16,372 nucleotides of DNA from JAFAXD01 sp035472475 (GTDB lineage Bacteria; Pseudomonadota; Alphaproteobacteria; Rhizobiales; Xanthobacteraceae). Position 1 is the stretch's first letter. Every line of letters starts with the position of its first letter. Of this stretch, positions 8,199 to 14,937 are shown piece after piece. The notes under the pieces were generated by a model. That model ran no database searches. It had not been told where the DNA came from and worked only from the letters and a program-made list of their open reading frames with translations. Position numbers and translations under genes: made by a program. The DNA lies in NCBI GenBank assembly GCA_035472475.1, contig DATIPA010000084.1:1-16372 (forward strand), in the 5' to 3' direction.

Positions 8199-9055
8199 AT
8201 CAGCTTGGCAGACGCTTTTTGGACCGCGGCAACGTCGGCCGCCACGGCGGCCGCGCTCTTGACCGGGACCTTGGGCGGCACCGCCGCGGGCCAGACTTTT
8301 TTGAGTTGCGCGAGCCGGCTTTGCACCGCCTTGAGCGCGTTCGCGTCCTTGCGCCCAAGTTCGCTCGCCACACTGTCAATCATCCGCTCTGCCTGCCACA
8401 CGAAGCCGCGCGAGTCCTGATATTCGACCGGCTTGGCGATGCGGCCCTTTACAATCGCCCCTTCGTATTCATTGGCCGCGGCCTTGAGCGCCATGATCGC
8501 CGTTGCCATCACGAAGCTCGGCCAATCCTTTTCCTTGGCTCTGAGCCCGCTGTCGCCGGCGGCGAGCGCCGCCATGACCGGCTGCAGCGCCGCGGCATAG
8601 TCCGCACTGTTCTTCTGTTTCACCGCATCGGCAAGCTTGAGCAATGCGCCGTCGAACGGCGGCATGCCGTAGTCCGCAACCTTGTCTTTGATTCCGCCGT
8701 AGAGCTCTTCGGTCGGATGCAGGAAATGCGGCATCGCCGCATCCCACTCCCCGGCCTTGACCAACTCATCGCCGACCAGCAGGTGGCCCTGGATCAACGC
8801 CAGCGTGAGCGCGAACTGGAAATCCGGCGGCAGATCAGCCGGGACGCCGGCCTCGCCCGCTTCGCCGCCGGCCGGCATGCTGTGCTGCGCCAAAATCCAG
8901 TGTGCGTTCGCCGGCTCGCGCACCGCAGCGCCTCGCAAATCTCGATCGTGCGGAACAACACTCGTCGCCGCCAGGGCTGTCCCTTGCGGCAATGCAGCTG
9001 CCGTACCCGTCACGAACAAACCAACGCCGAGCCAAATCTTGGTGGTTGACTTCAT
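8195..9055 (-). CDS. Exported helical protein of unknown function with HxxE-type motif
   Basis: I do not firmly recognise this 286-residue protein. It begins with a signal peptide (MKSTTKIWLGVGLFV, probable cleavage after TALAA), then an Ala/Glu-rich helical body. GHLLVGDELVKAGEWDAAMPHF is followed by HPTEELYGG (HPTEE at 113-117), and long alanine helices run to the C-terminus. The HxxE signature in a secreted all-helical protein recalls imelysin/EfeO (M75-like) domains, but the GDELVKAGEWDAA stretch could equally be a TPR-like helix pair. It is the first gene of an operon with the cupredoxin-peroxidase (four-base overlap), so a shared periplasmic redox or metal role is likely. The ATG at 9055 has GAGG six bases upstream; a TTG at 9070 is less likely. 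Confidence 0.8.
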   Translation of the reverse strand: MKSTTKIWLGVGLFVTGTAAALPQGTALAATSVVPHDRDLRGAAVREPANAHWILAQHSMPAGGEAGEAGVPADLPPDFQFALTLALIQGHLLVGDELVKAGEWDAAMPHFLHPTEELYGGIKDKVADYGMPPFDGALLKLADAVKQKNSADYAAALQPVMAALAAGDSGLRAKEKDWPSFVMATAIMALKAAANEYEGAIVKGRIAKPVEYQDSRGFVWQAERMIDSVASELGRKDANALKAVQSRLAQLKKVWPAAVPPKVPVKSAAAVAADVAAVQKASAKLM

Positions 9056-9249
9056 GCCGTGCCTCAACAACGTGCGCCAAGCGGTACAATCTCATGGAAT
9101 GCGGGACAATAGGTGCGGTTGCGCGATATGGTCCAATCAAGGTGTTGTTTATAGCTATTCCAATCGGGTGGTTCGGTAGTGCTCCGAACCCGAAGTTCGC
9201 GCACACTGCGCCGCCAGCCTGACCGCAAACTTCGGAATCGGGACACTGG
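9056..9249. promoter_or_regulatory. Divergent intergenic region with GTTCG/CGAAC half-sites
   Basis: This 194-base gap lies between the exported-protein operon (minus) and the PiuC-type gene (plus). GTTCGG (9171-9176) and CCGAAC (9184-9189) form a perfect six-base dyad with a seven-base spacer. A further GTTCG at 9195-9199 pairs with CGAAC at 9185-9189, so three alternating half-sites are packed into 29 bases. An AT-rich palindrome, ATAGCTAT, is at 9151-9158. I cannot match these confidently to a known iron-response box. Confidence 0.4.
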
Positions 9250-9906
9250 ATGCAGATCGTCATTGGCAACATGTTATCGGCGGCCGATCTCGACAGCCTG
9301 CGGGCCGCACTGGACGGGGCGCACTTCGTCGACGGCCGCGAGACCGCCGGGTTCGCGGCGCGCACCGTCAAGCACAACCTGCAGGCCGCCAGCGAACCGG
9401 CGCTCGATGCGCCGCGCGCGCTGGTGCGCGAGCGCATCCTGGCCAACGAGGTGTTCGGGCTTGCGGTGCGGCCGAAGGCTTTATCGCTGATGTTCTCCCG
9501 CTACGATCCGGGCATGCGCTACGGCACCCATGTCGATGACGCGATCATGCACGGGATGCGCGCCGACGCGGCGTTCACGTTGTTCCTGTCGGATCCGCAA
9601 AGCTATGACGGCGGGGAACTCGTCCTCGACACTGCGGCCGGCGAGGACACGATCAAGCTCCCGGCCGGCGCGCTCGTTGCCTATCCGGCGACCAGCCTGC
9701 ACCGCGTCGCCGAGGTGACGCGCGGCACGCGGCTCGCCGCGATCGGCTGGGCGCGGAGTTTTGTGCGCGACGCGGCACAGCGCGAGCTGTTGTTTGATCT
9801 CGACACCGCGCGGCGCAAGCTGTTCGCGCAGCAGGGTGCGACCGCGGAGTTCGACCTGCTGTCGAAATCGCTCGCTAACCTGATGCGAATGTGGGCGGAG
9901 GATTAG
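9250..9906 (+). CDS. PKHD-type Fe(II)/2-oxoglutarate-dependent hydroxylase (PiuC/YbiX family)
   Basis: This 218-residue cytosolic enzyme belongs to the prolyl-4-hydroxylase-like PKHD family. The iron facial triad is clear: H94 and D96 in YGTHVDDAI, and H151 in ATSLHRV. R161, in the EVTRGTRLAAIGW segment, is the probable 2-oxoglutarate anchor. SLMFSRYDPGMRYGTHVDD and DGGELVL are typical family signatures, and length matches the family (about 225). PiuC genes often sit beside TonB siderophore receptors and respond to iron; none is in this window, but the neighbours are haem, copper and Fe-S proteins. The ATG at 9250 is preceded by GGGA at usable spacing. Its TAG stop overlaps the stop of the convergent mrp gene by three bases. 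Confidence 0.92.
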   Translation: MQIVIGNMLSAADLDSLRAALDGAHFVDGRETAGFAARTVKHNLQAASEPALDAPRALVRERILANEVFGLAVRPKALSLMFSRYDPGMRYGTHVDDAIMHGMRADAAFTLFLSDPQSYDGGELVLDTAAGEDTIKLPAGALVAYPATSLHRVAEVTRGTRLAAIGWARSFVRDAAQRELLFDLDTARRKLFAQQGATAEFDLLSKSLANLMRMWAED

Positions 9907-11048
9907 GCCTCAATCACGATCTTGGGCGCGGGCTTACTCGCGCCCGCCAACCCGGCGCGAACGCGCGCCGCGATCTCGCGATAGATTTTAGCGTGCGCTC
10001 CGTCCGGGTCGGTGGCAACCACCGGCAAGCCGGCGTCAGATTTCTCCCGGATCTCCATATGGAGCGGCACTTCGCCGAGGAATGGCACGCCCTGCCGCTC
10101 GGCTTCATGCCGCGCGCCGCCATGGCCGAAGATATCCGCGCGTGTCCCGCATTCCGGGCACTGGAAGTAGCTCATGTTCTCGACGATGCCGAGCACCGGC
10201 ACATTGACGCGCCGGAACATGCCAATGCCGCGGCGCGCGTCGATCAGCGCCAGGTCCTGCGGGGTTGAGACGATCACCGCGCCCTTGAGCGGCACCTGCT
10301 GCGCCATGGTGAGCTGGGCATCGCCGGTGCCGGGCGGCATGTCGACCACCATCACGTCGAGCGTTCCCCACTCGACCTCGCGCAGCATCTGGGTGAGCGC
10401 CGACATCACCATCGGACCACGCCAGATCATCGGCGTTTCCTCCTCGATGAGGAAGCCAATCGACATGACCTTGAGCCCGTACCCATCCATCGGGCGCAGG
10501 CGCGTGCCCCCGATGGTTTGCGGCTTGCCACGAATGGCCAAGAGCTTGGGCACCGAAGGCCCGTAGATGTCGGCATCAAGCACGCCGACTTTGAGCCCGA
10601 GGTCGCGCAGACCGAGCGCGAGATTGACGGCCGTAGTGGATTTGCCAACCCCACCCTTCCCTGACGCGACCGCGATGATCGCTTCAACGCCCGGCACCGC
10701 AGGCTGCTGGCCCGCGGGCTGACGACCGTGCGGCCGTGCGCCAGGAGGCGCGGCGGGTGCGACCCGGCTTGGCGGCGCAGTCGGCTGCGCGCGAGCCCCG
10801 GCGGGCCGTTCGCCGGTAAGTGCCACCATCGCCGAGACGACACCGGGCACGGCGCGCACCGCGGCTTCCGCCGCCTTGCTTACCGGCTCCCAACTCGGAA
10901 CCACTGCGGCATCAACCGTGATCGAAAAGAACACCTTGCCGTCGGTCACGATGACATCCGACAGTTTGCCGGTCGCGGGCAGCGCGACACCATCGGGGCT
11001 CTTCACCCGCGCAAGCGCAGTCAGAACATCGGTCTTCTCGACGGCCAT
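9903..11048 (-). CDS. mrp: Mrp/NBP35 (ApbC) family iron-sulfur carrier ATPase
   Basis: This 381-residue cytosolic P-loop ATPase binds a bridging [4Fe-4S] cluster as a dimer and hands it to apo-enzymes. An N-terminal MIP18/DUF59 domain (about 1-80) is joined by a Pro/Ala-rich linker (about 81-120) to the ATPase domain. That domain carries the deviant Walker A SGKGGVGKS (129-137), DADIYGPS, and Walker B-like DVMVVDMPPGTGD. The cluster CXXC is C297 and C300, in YFQCPECG. GGAG lies seven bases before the ATG. The gene converges with the PiuC-type gene; the stop codons TAA (minus) and TAG (plus) share bases 9904-9905. Divergent on its other side is a 3-hydroxyisobutyrate dehydrogenase-type gene, 110 bases away. 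Confidence 0.96.
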   Translation of the reverse strand: MAVEKTDVLTALARVKSPDGVALPATGKLSDVIVTDGKVFFSITVDAAVVPSWEPVSKAAEAAVRAVPGVVSAMVALTGERPAGARAQPTAPPSRVAPAAPPGARPHGRQPAGQQPAVPGVEAIIAVASGKGGVGKSTTAVNLALGLRDLGLKVGVLDADIYGPSVPKLLAIRGKPQTIGGTRLRPMDGYGLKVMSIGFLIEEETPMIWRGPMVMSALTQMLREVEWGTLDVMVVDMPPGTGDAQLTMAQQVPLKGAVIVSTPQDLALIDARRGIGMFRRVNVPVLGIVENMSYFQCPECGTRADIFGHGGARHEAERQGVPFLGEVPLHMEIREKSDAGLPVVATDPDGAHAKIYREIAARVRAGLAGASKPAPKIVIEA

Positions 11049-11158
11049 GCGACGTCTCCGGGCAACCCGCCTTGATCTAATACGGCGTCACTGGGTTGAC
11101 GAGACCCCCGCCGCCATGAACCTTGCGCAATTCAGTACGCGGCGTGAAGGAGGAAGCG

Positions 11159-12028
11159 ATGTTGAGGGTAGCGTTCCTGGGGCTCGGGGTCATGGGCTAT
11201 CCCATGGCTGGGCATCTGAAGACCAAAGGGGGCCATGAGGTCACGGTCTACAATCGCACCGCCGCCAAAGCCGAGAAATGGGTCGCGCAGTTCGGCGGCC
11301 GCAGCGCGAAGACCCCCAAAGAGGCGGCGGCGGATCAGGACTTCGTGATGGTCTGCGTCGGCAACGACAACGATCTGCGCGAGGTCGTGCTCGGCGCCAA
11401 CGGCGCCATGCATGCGGTCAAGCGCGGCGCCGTGCTGGTCGACCACACAACCGCCTCCGCGGAACTCGCGCGCGAATTCCATCGGGAAGCCAAGGCGTGC
11501 GGGTTCGATTTTATCGACGCGCCGGTGTCCGGCGGCCAGGCTGGCGCCGAGAACGGCGTACTCACGGTCATGTGCGGCGGCGATCCCGAACCGTTCGGGC
11601 GGGCCGAGAAGGTGATCGCGGCCTATGCGCGCGCCTGCACGCTGATCGGCGCCTCGGGCTCGGGACAACTCGCCAAAATGGTCAATCAGATCTGCATCGC
11701 CGGTACCGTGCAGGGCCTCGCCGAAGGTTTGCATTTCGCCAAGCGTGCCGGCCTCGATATCGAGAAGCTGATTGCGACCATCTCCAAGGGCGCCGCGCAG
11801 TCATGGCAGATGGAGAACCGCTATAAGACCATGGTCGCCGGCAAGTTCGATTTCGGCTTCGCGGTCGACTGGATGCGCAAGGACCTCGCCATCTGCTTTG
11901 CCGAGGCCAGCCGCAACGGCGCGCTGTTGCCGATGAGCGCGCTGGTCGATCAGTTCTATGCGGAAGTGCAGAAAATGGGCGGCAAGCGCTGGGACACCTC
12001 GAGCCTGATCGCGCGGCTAGAGCGCTGA
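11159..12028 (+). CDS. NAD(P)-dependent 3-hydroxyisobutyrate dehydrogenase family oxidoreductase
   Basis: This 289-residue beta-hydroxyacid dehydrogenase has the Rossmann start FLGLGVMGYPMAGHL (GxGxMGxPM), the substrate-site signature FIDAPVSGG (about 118-126), and GSGQLAKMVNQ with the conserved catalytic lysine K173. The C-terminal helical domain carries KDLAICFAEA. Family members oxidise 3-hydroxyisobutyrate, tartronate semialdehyde, 2-hydroxy-3-oxopropionate or succinic semialdehyde; which applies here is not clear. The start is secure: AAGGAGG ends six bases before the ATG at 11159, one of the best Shine-Dalgarno sequences in the window. An upstream in-frame TTG at 11123 is ignored. It ends three bases before the convergent GST stop. 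Confidence 0.93.
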   Translation: MLRVAFLGLGVMGYPMAGHLKTKGGHEVTVYNRTAAKAEKWVAQFGGRSAKTPKEAAADQDFVMVCVGNDNDLREVVLGANGAMHAVKRGAVLVDHTTASAELAREFHREAKACGFDFIDAPVSGGQAGAENGVLTVMCGGDPEPFGRAEKVIAAYARACTLIGASGSGQLAKMVNQICIAGTVQGLAEGLHFAKRAGLDIEKLIATISKGAAQSWQMENRYKTMVAGKFDFGFAVDWMRKDLAICFAEASRNGALLPMSALVDQFYAEVQKMGGKRWDTSSLIARLER

Positions 12029-12031
12029 CGC

Positions 12032-12643
12032 TTACGCGGCCGCGCTCGGACGCGCCGAGATTTCGGCGTGCCAGCGTCGCACGTTCGGCGTGTCGTCGGC
12101 GACCGCGAGCCGCGCGGGCTTCATCAGATCGATGGCGACAAGACCGGTGATGTCGGCGACTGTGAAGCGATCGCCCGCCACGTAACGGCGCACCGCCAGC
12201 TCGCCATCAAGCAATCGCAGGAACTCGAAGACGCGGGGCTTGTTGGCTTCGCCCCAGGCTGTGACCTGCGGGTTCTCGAGGGCCTTCATGCCGGGATTAA
12301 GATGGCGCAGCACCTGCGCCACGCCGAACAACAGCTTGTGCTCCATTCGCCGATTCCACATCTCGACCATGGCGGCTTCGAGCCCGGTGCGCCCGAACAG
12401 CGCCGGCTCGGGTTCGAGCGCTTCGAAATAGCGGCAGATCGCGATCGATTCCGTGATCACGGTGCCGTCGTCGAGGACGAGGCTTGGAACCTGCTGCAAC
12501 GGATTGATCGCCGTATAGGCCGGCCCCTTGTGCTCGAGCTTGCCGATATCGACCTGCTGCTTGTCGATCTCGATGCCCTTTTCGGCCAGAAAGATGCGCA
12601 CCCGCCGCGGATTGGGAGCACGGCCGCCGTCGTAGAGCTTCAT
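12032..12643 (-). CDS. Glutathione S-transferase family protein (second copy)
   Basis: The 203-residue product is a GST distinct from the one at 46-720. MKLYDGGRAPNPRRVRIFLAEKGI is the thioredoxin-like start, AINPLQQVPSLVLDDG holds the cis-Pro, and ITESIAICRYFEAL contains the glutathione gamma-glutamyl site. The C-terminal helical domain includes the capping box RFTVADITGLVAIDL. The arrangement RAPNPRRVR at the active-site position, without a Cys, is typical of several bacterial GST subgroups; the substrate is unknown. The frame is open to 12682, but the ATG at 12643 begins exactly at beta-1 and has GAGGAAA about ten bases upstream. It is tail-to-tail with the dehydrogenase and divergent from the DUF1289 gene. 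Confidence 0.93.
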   Translation of the reverse strand: MKLYDGGRAPNPRRVRIFLAEKGIEIDKQQVDIGKLEHKGPAYTAINPLQQVPSLVLDDGTVITESIAICRYFEALEPEPALFGRTGLEAAMVEMWNRRMEHKLLFGVAQVLRHLNPGMKALENPQVTAWGEANKPRVFEFLRLLDGELAVRRYVAGDRFTVADITGLVAIDLMKPARLAVADDTPNVRRWHAEISARPSAAA

Positions 12644-12754
12644 GGGTGCGTTTCCTCGACTACCGCGGCATTTAAGGGCCATATTAAGGAATTGCCGCCA
12701 CCATTGGGATGGGGCAAGGGCATCACAGTCGGTAGCGGGGCGGCAATGGCCCGC

Positions 12755-12782
12755 TTGGCCTGTTTCGGGAAATGCCTATGTT
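12755..12782 (+). promoter_or_regulatory. Candidate promoter placing transcription start at the DUF1289 ATG
   Basis: TTGGCC (12755-12760), a 16-base spacer, then TATGTT (12777-12782). The ATG of the DUF1289 gene begins seven bases after the -10 hexamer, and no Shine-Dalgarno sequence is close to it. This geometry fits a leaderless transcript. Assigned by inspection only. Confidence 0.3.
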
Positions 12783-12788
12783 GACCAC

Positions 12789-12974
12789 ATGCCTATCGAC
12801 TCCCCCTGCACCAAGATTTGCACACTCCATCCCCTATTGCGCATTTGCATCGGTTGCGGGCGTGACCTCGCCGAGATCGAACGCTGGTCGCAATTGTCGG
12901 CGCACGAGCGGGCCGCGGTGATGACCACGGCGCGGCTGCGTCTGACCGAGCTCTCACGCGATCCGTCGGCGTGA
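12789..12974 (+). CDS. DUF1289 small cysteine-motif protein
   Basis: This 61-residue cytosolic protein matches DUF1289: SPCTKICTLHPLLRICIGCGRDLAEIERW, with the four-cysteine pattern C7, C11, C20 and C23 (C-x3-C-x8-C-x2-C), then a helical tail beginning LSAHERAAVM. The cysteine spacing suggests metal or Fe-S binding, but no function is established to my knowledge. The frame is open further upstream, but the upstream residues show no conservation-like pattern, and the ATG at 12789 gives the usual family size. There is no clear Shine-Dalgarno sequence. The protease gene starts 13 bases after its stop, so the two form a probable operon. Confidence 0.9.
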   Translation: MPIDSPCTKICTLHPLLRICIGCGRDLAEIERWSQLSAHERAAVMTTARLRLTELSRDPSA

Positions 12975-12987
12975 CCCGAGGCACCCC

Positions 12988-13689
12988 ATGCGGCACGCGC
13001 TTCTCTGGATCTTGTTGCTTGGGCTAAGCCTCGCCGTCGTGGTCATGGCCTCCGGGAACGGCCAGGGCACGATCGGCGACCTGACGACCGGTGATTTCGC
13101 CTCGCTGCTGGTCAACGTGGCCTGGCTGGTTCTGATCGGCGGCGTATTGATCGTTCTGTTTCGCGACCGGATCACCAAGGCGCTTGAGGCCGCGGTACTC
13201 TGGATCGTGATCGCCCTGCTGTTGATGCTCGGCTACACCTACCGCTTCCAGCTGCACGACATCGCCGATCAGGTGATGGCCGAGCTGATCCCGGGGCGGA
13301 CCGCCGACAGCGGACGCACGGTGGCGCTGGCGCGCGCCCAGTCAAGTGATTTTCAGATTACGACCGACATCAACGGACACAGCATTCCGATGATCCTCGA
13401 CACCGGCGCGAGCTCGGTCGTGCTGACCAATGAGGCCGCCAAGGCGGTCGGCCTGCCCGTCGAGGTGATCAAATACACCGTGAACATTGCGACCGCCAAC
13501 GGTCACACCAAAGCCGCCGAGGTGACGCTCGATCGTGTTGCGGTCGGCAGCATCGTGGAACGCGCGGTGCCGGCCTTGATCGCGCAACCCGGCCAGCTTA
13601 AGACCAGCCTGCTCGGCATGAGTTTCCTCAACCGGCTGCAGAGCTGGGAAGTGCGCGGCGACAAGCTGGTGCTGCGCGGCTATCCTTAG
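12988..13689 (+). CDS. Membrane-anchored retropepsin-like aspartic protease (TIGR02281 family)
   Basis: The 233-residue product has three N-terminal hydrophobic segments (about 4-20, 41-58 and 67-84) and a C-terminal single-lobe retropepsin-like domain (about 120-233). The catalytic motif is MILDTGASSVVLT, with D138 as the catalytic aspartate. Later segments VAVGSIVERAVPALI and SLLGMSFLNRLQSWEVRGDKLVL match the clan AA flap and C-terminal region (LLGMSFL). Such proteins are presumed to work as dimers; their targets are unknown to me. The ATG at 12988 has GAGG seven bases upstream. It follows DUF1289 by 13 bases, a pairing that suggests co-transcription. The stop codon's last base is the first base of a palindromic element. 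Confidence 0.92.
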   Translation: MRHALLWILLLGLSLAVVVMASGNGQGTIGDLTTGDFASLLVNVAWLVLIGGVLIVLFRDRITKALEAAVLWIVIALLLMLGYTYRFQLHDIADQVMAELIPGRTADSGRTVALARAQSSDFQITTDINGHSIPMILDTGASSVVLTNEAAKAVGLPVEVIKYTVNIATANGHTKAAEVTLDRVAVGSIVERAVPALIAQPGQLKTSLLGMSFLNRLQSWEVRGDKLVLRGYP

Positions 13690-13738
13690 AGCGTGATCCC
13701 GAAAAGTGGGTACCGGTTTTCGGAAGAAGATCACGCTC
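13689..13738. repeat. Rhizobiales-type 50-base palindromic element / probable terminator
   Basis: GAGCGTGATC (13689-13698) and GATCACGCTC (13729-13738) form perfect 10-base arms. Inside, CCGAAAA (13699-13705) pairs with TTTTCGG (13717-13723) around a GTGGGTACCGG loop. The whole motif, 'GAGCGTGATCCCGAAAAGTGGG...', is one I recognise as highly repeated between genes in Bradyrhizobium, Rhizobium and relatives. It starts on the last base of the protease stop codon and probably ends or stabilises that transcript. Confidence 0.8.
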
Positions 13739-13791
13739 CAACAACGATCCTCCGCGGCCGTCGTCCTCACAACCCATCGGAGTGCCTCGCG

Positions 13792-14097
13792 ATGAAAGGC
13801 GTCGGCGTCGCGCTGTTTGCGGCAGGCATCGCGCTCGGCAACAACATCGCGCCGGCCGCGGGCGGCCCGTGCAGCGAGGAGCTCGCCGACATCGATCGCC
13901 GGCTCGAGCTCAACGTCGCAAAGCGGTCGAAGCCGCGGCCGACGAACCAGCAATCCGCAAAACCCGCGCCGGCCCCGCGCGCCCTGCCGGAGCAGCGCTA
14001 CGACGCGCCGCTGGCGCTCGCGCGCAAGCTCGACGCCGAAGGCAACGAGGATTGTCACAAGGCCGTGGTCGAAGTCGAGATGCTGATCAGCCAGTGA
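13792..14097 (+). CDS. Small exported protein of unknown function
   Basis: This 101-residue protein is not assigned to a known family. It has a signal peptide (MKGVGVALFAAGIALGNNIAPAAGG) and two cysteines in the mature part, one right after the cleavage region (PCSEELADIDRRLEL) and one near the C-terminus (NEDCHKAVVEVEML). A disulfide between helices is plausible. The middle is Pro/Lys/Arg/Gln-rich (about 45-65) and probably unstructured, and a second helix follows. GGAG lies about ten bases before the ATG at 13792. The frame is open further left into the palindromic element, but that part is not protein-like. It is separated from the protease by the palindrome and ends three bases before the convergent TauE/SafE gene. 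Confidence 0.7.
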   Translation: MKGVGVALFAAGIALGNNIAPAAGGPCSEELADIDRRLELNVAKRSKPRPTNQQSAKPAPAPRALPEQRYDAPLALARKLDAEGNEDCHKAVVEVEMLISQ

Positions 14098-14100
14098 ATC

Positions 14101-14937
14101 TCAGTGGCCGAGGATGGCGAGCGCGAAGCGCGCCGAGGCCACCAGCAGGAAGATGCCAAAACCGATCTCCAGCCAGCGCTTGGGCAGCGCGTGCGCGAGC
14201 CGCGCGCCATAGCTCGCGGTGAAGCTCGACACCGGCGCCATCAAGGCAAAGCCGATCAGTGACACGAAGCCGATCGAAAGCGGCGGCATCAGACTTTGCT
14301 TGGGCAGCCCCGCCAGCATGAAACCGATGGTGCCGGCAATGGTGATCGGCACGCCGAGCCCGGCCGATGTCGCAACCGCGCGAAGGATGGGCTTGTCGTG
14401 CATCGTCAGGATCATGTTGGAGACCGAGCCGCCGCTCACCCCCATCAGGGCCGAGCACAGCCCGACCACAAAGCCATAGGCCTTAAGCCCGGGTCCCTTG
14501 GGCAGGTCGTCGCCGAAGCGCCAGTCGTCGCGACCGATCAATAGCCGCAACGCAATCACGCTGGCGATCACCGCGAAGGCGAGCTGGAACACCCACCCCG
14601 GCGCGAACGCGGCGATCAGCGCGCCGGTGCCGACGCCAATGACCGCCGGCAGCCACCACGCGCGCACGATCTCGTCCATCACAGCGCCGCGCTTGAGATG
14701 CTCCCGGTAGGACCGAAACGTGGTCGGCACGATGATGGCGAGCGAGGTGCCGATACAGAGCTGCATGCGCACCTCGTCCCGCACGTTGAGGACGCCGAAC
14801 ACCTCGTAGAGCACCGGAACGATGATCGCGCCGCCGCCGATCCCGAACAGGCCGGCGAGAATCCCGGTGACGAAGCCGCCCACAACGATCATACCGGCGA
14901 GCCAGGCGAGCTCGCCGGCGCCCATTCCGAAGATCAT
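14101..14937 (-). CDS. TauE/SafE family sulfite/anion exporter-like permease
   Basis: This 278-residue inner-membrane protein has about eight hydrophobic segments in two halves. The first holds the family signature GFVTGILAGLFGIGGGAIIVPVLY and GTSLAIIVPTTFRSYREHLKRGAV. The second repeats it as VVGLCSALMGVSGGSVSNMI and ATSAGLGVPITIAGTIGFM. TauE/SafE proteins are proposed exporters of sulfite, sulfoacetate or related anions; the true substrate here is unknown. The ATG at 14937 overlaps the dusA stop by four bases (ATGA), so it is translationally coupled to dusA. The functional link between tRNA modification and anion export is unclear, and the overlap may simply reflect compact gene order. It converges with the small exported protein. 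Confidence 0.94.
   Translation of the reverse strand: MIFGMGAGELAWLAGMIVVGGFVTGILAGLFGIGGGAIIVPVLYEVFGVLNVRDEVRMQLCIGTSLAIIVPTTFRSYREHLKRGAVMDEIVRAWWLPAVIGVGTGALIAAFAPGWVFQLAFAVIASVIALRLLIGRDDWRFGDDLPKGPGLKAYGFVVGLCSALMGVSGGSVSNMILTMHDKPILRAVATSAGLGVPITIAGTIGFMLAGLPKQSLMPPLSIGFVSLIGFALMAPVSSFTASYGARLAHALPKRWLEIGFGIFLLVASARFALAILGH

Noticed and set aside
7299..9049. Long plus-strand open frames opposite the peroxidase-cupredoxin and exported-protein genes
   Set aside because: They are antisense to genes with signal peptides, CXXCH motifs and good start signals, and have Arg-rich low-information translations.
12672..12687. TTAA...TTAA resembling a CtrA cell-cycle regulator site
   Set aside because: The spacer is eight bases, whereas the CtrA motif has seven.
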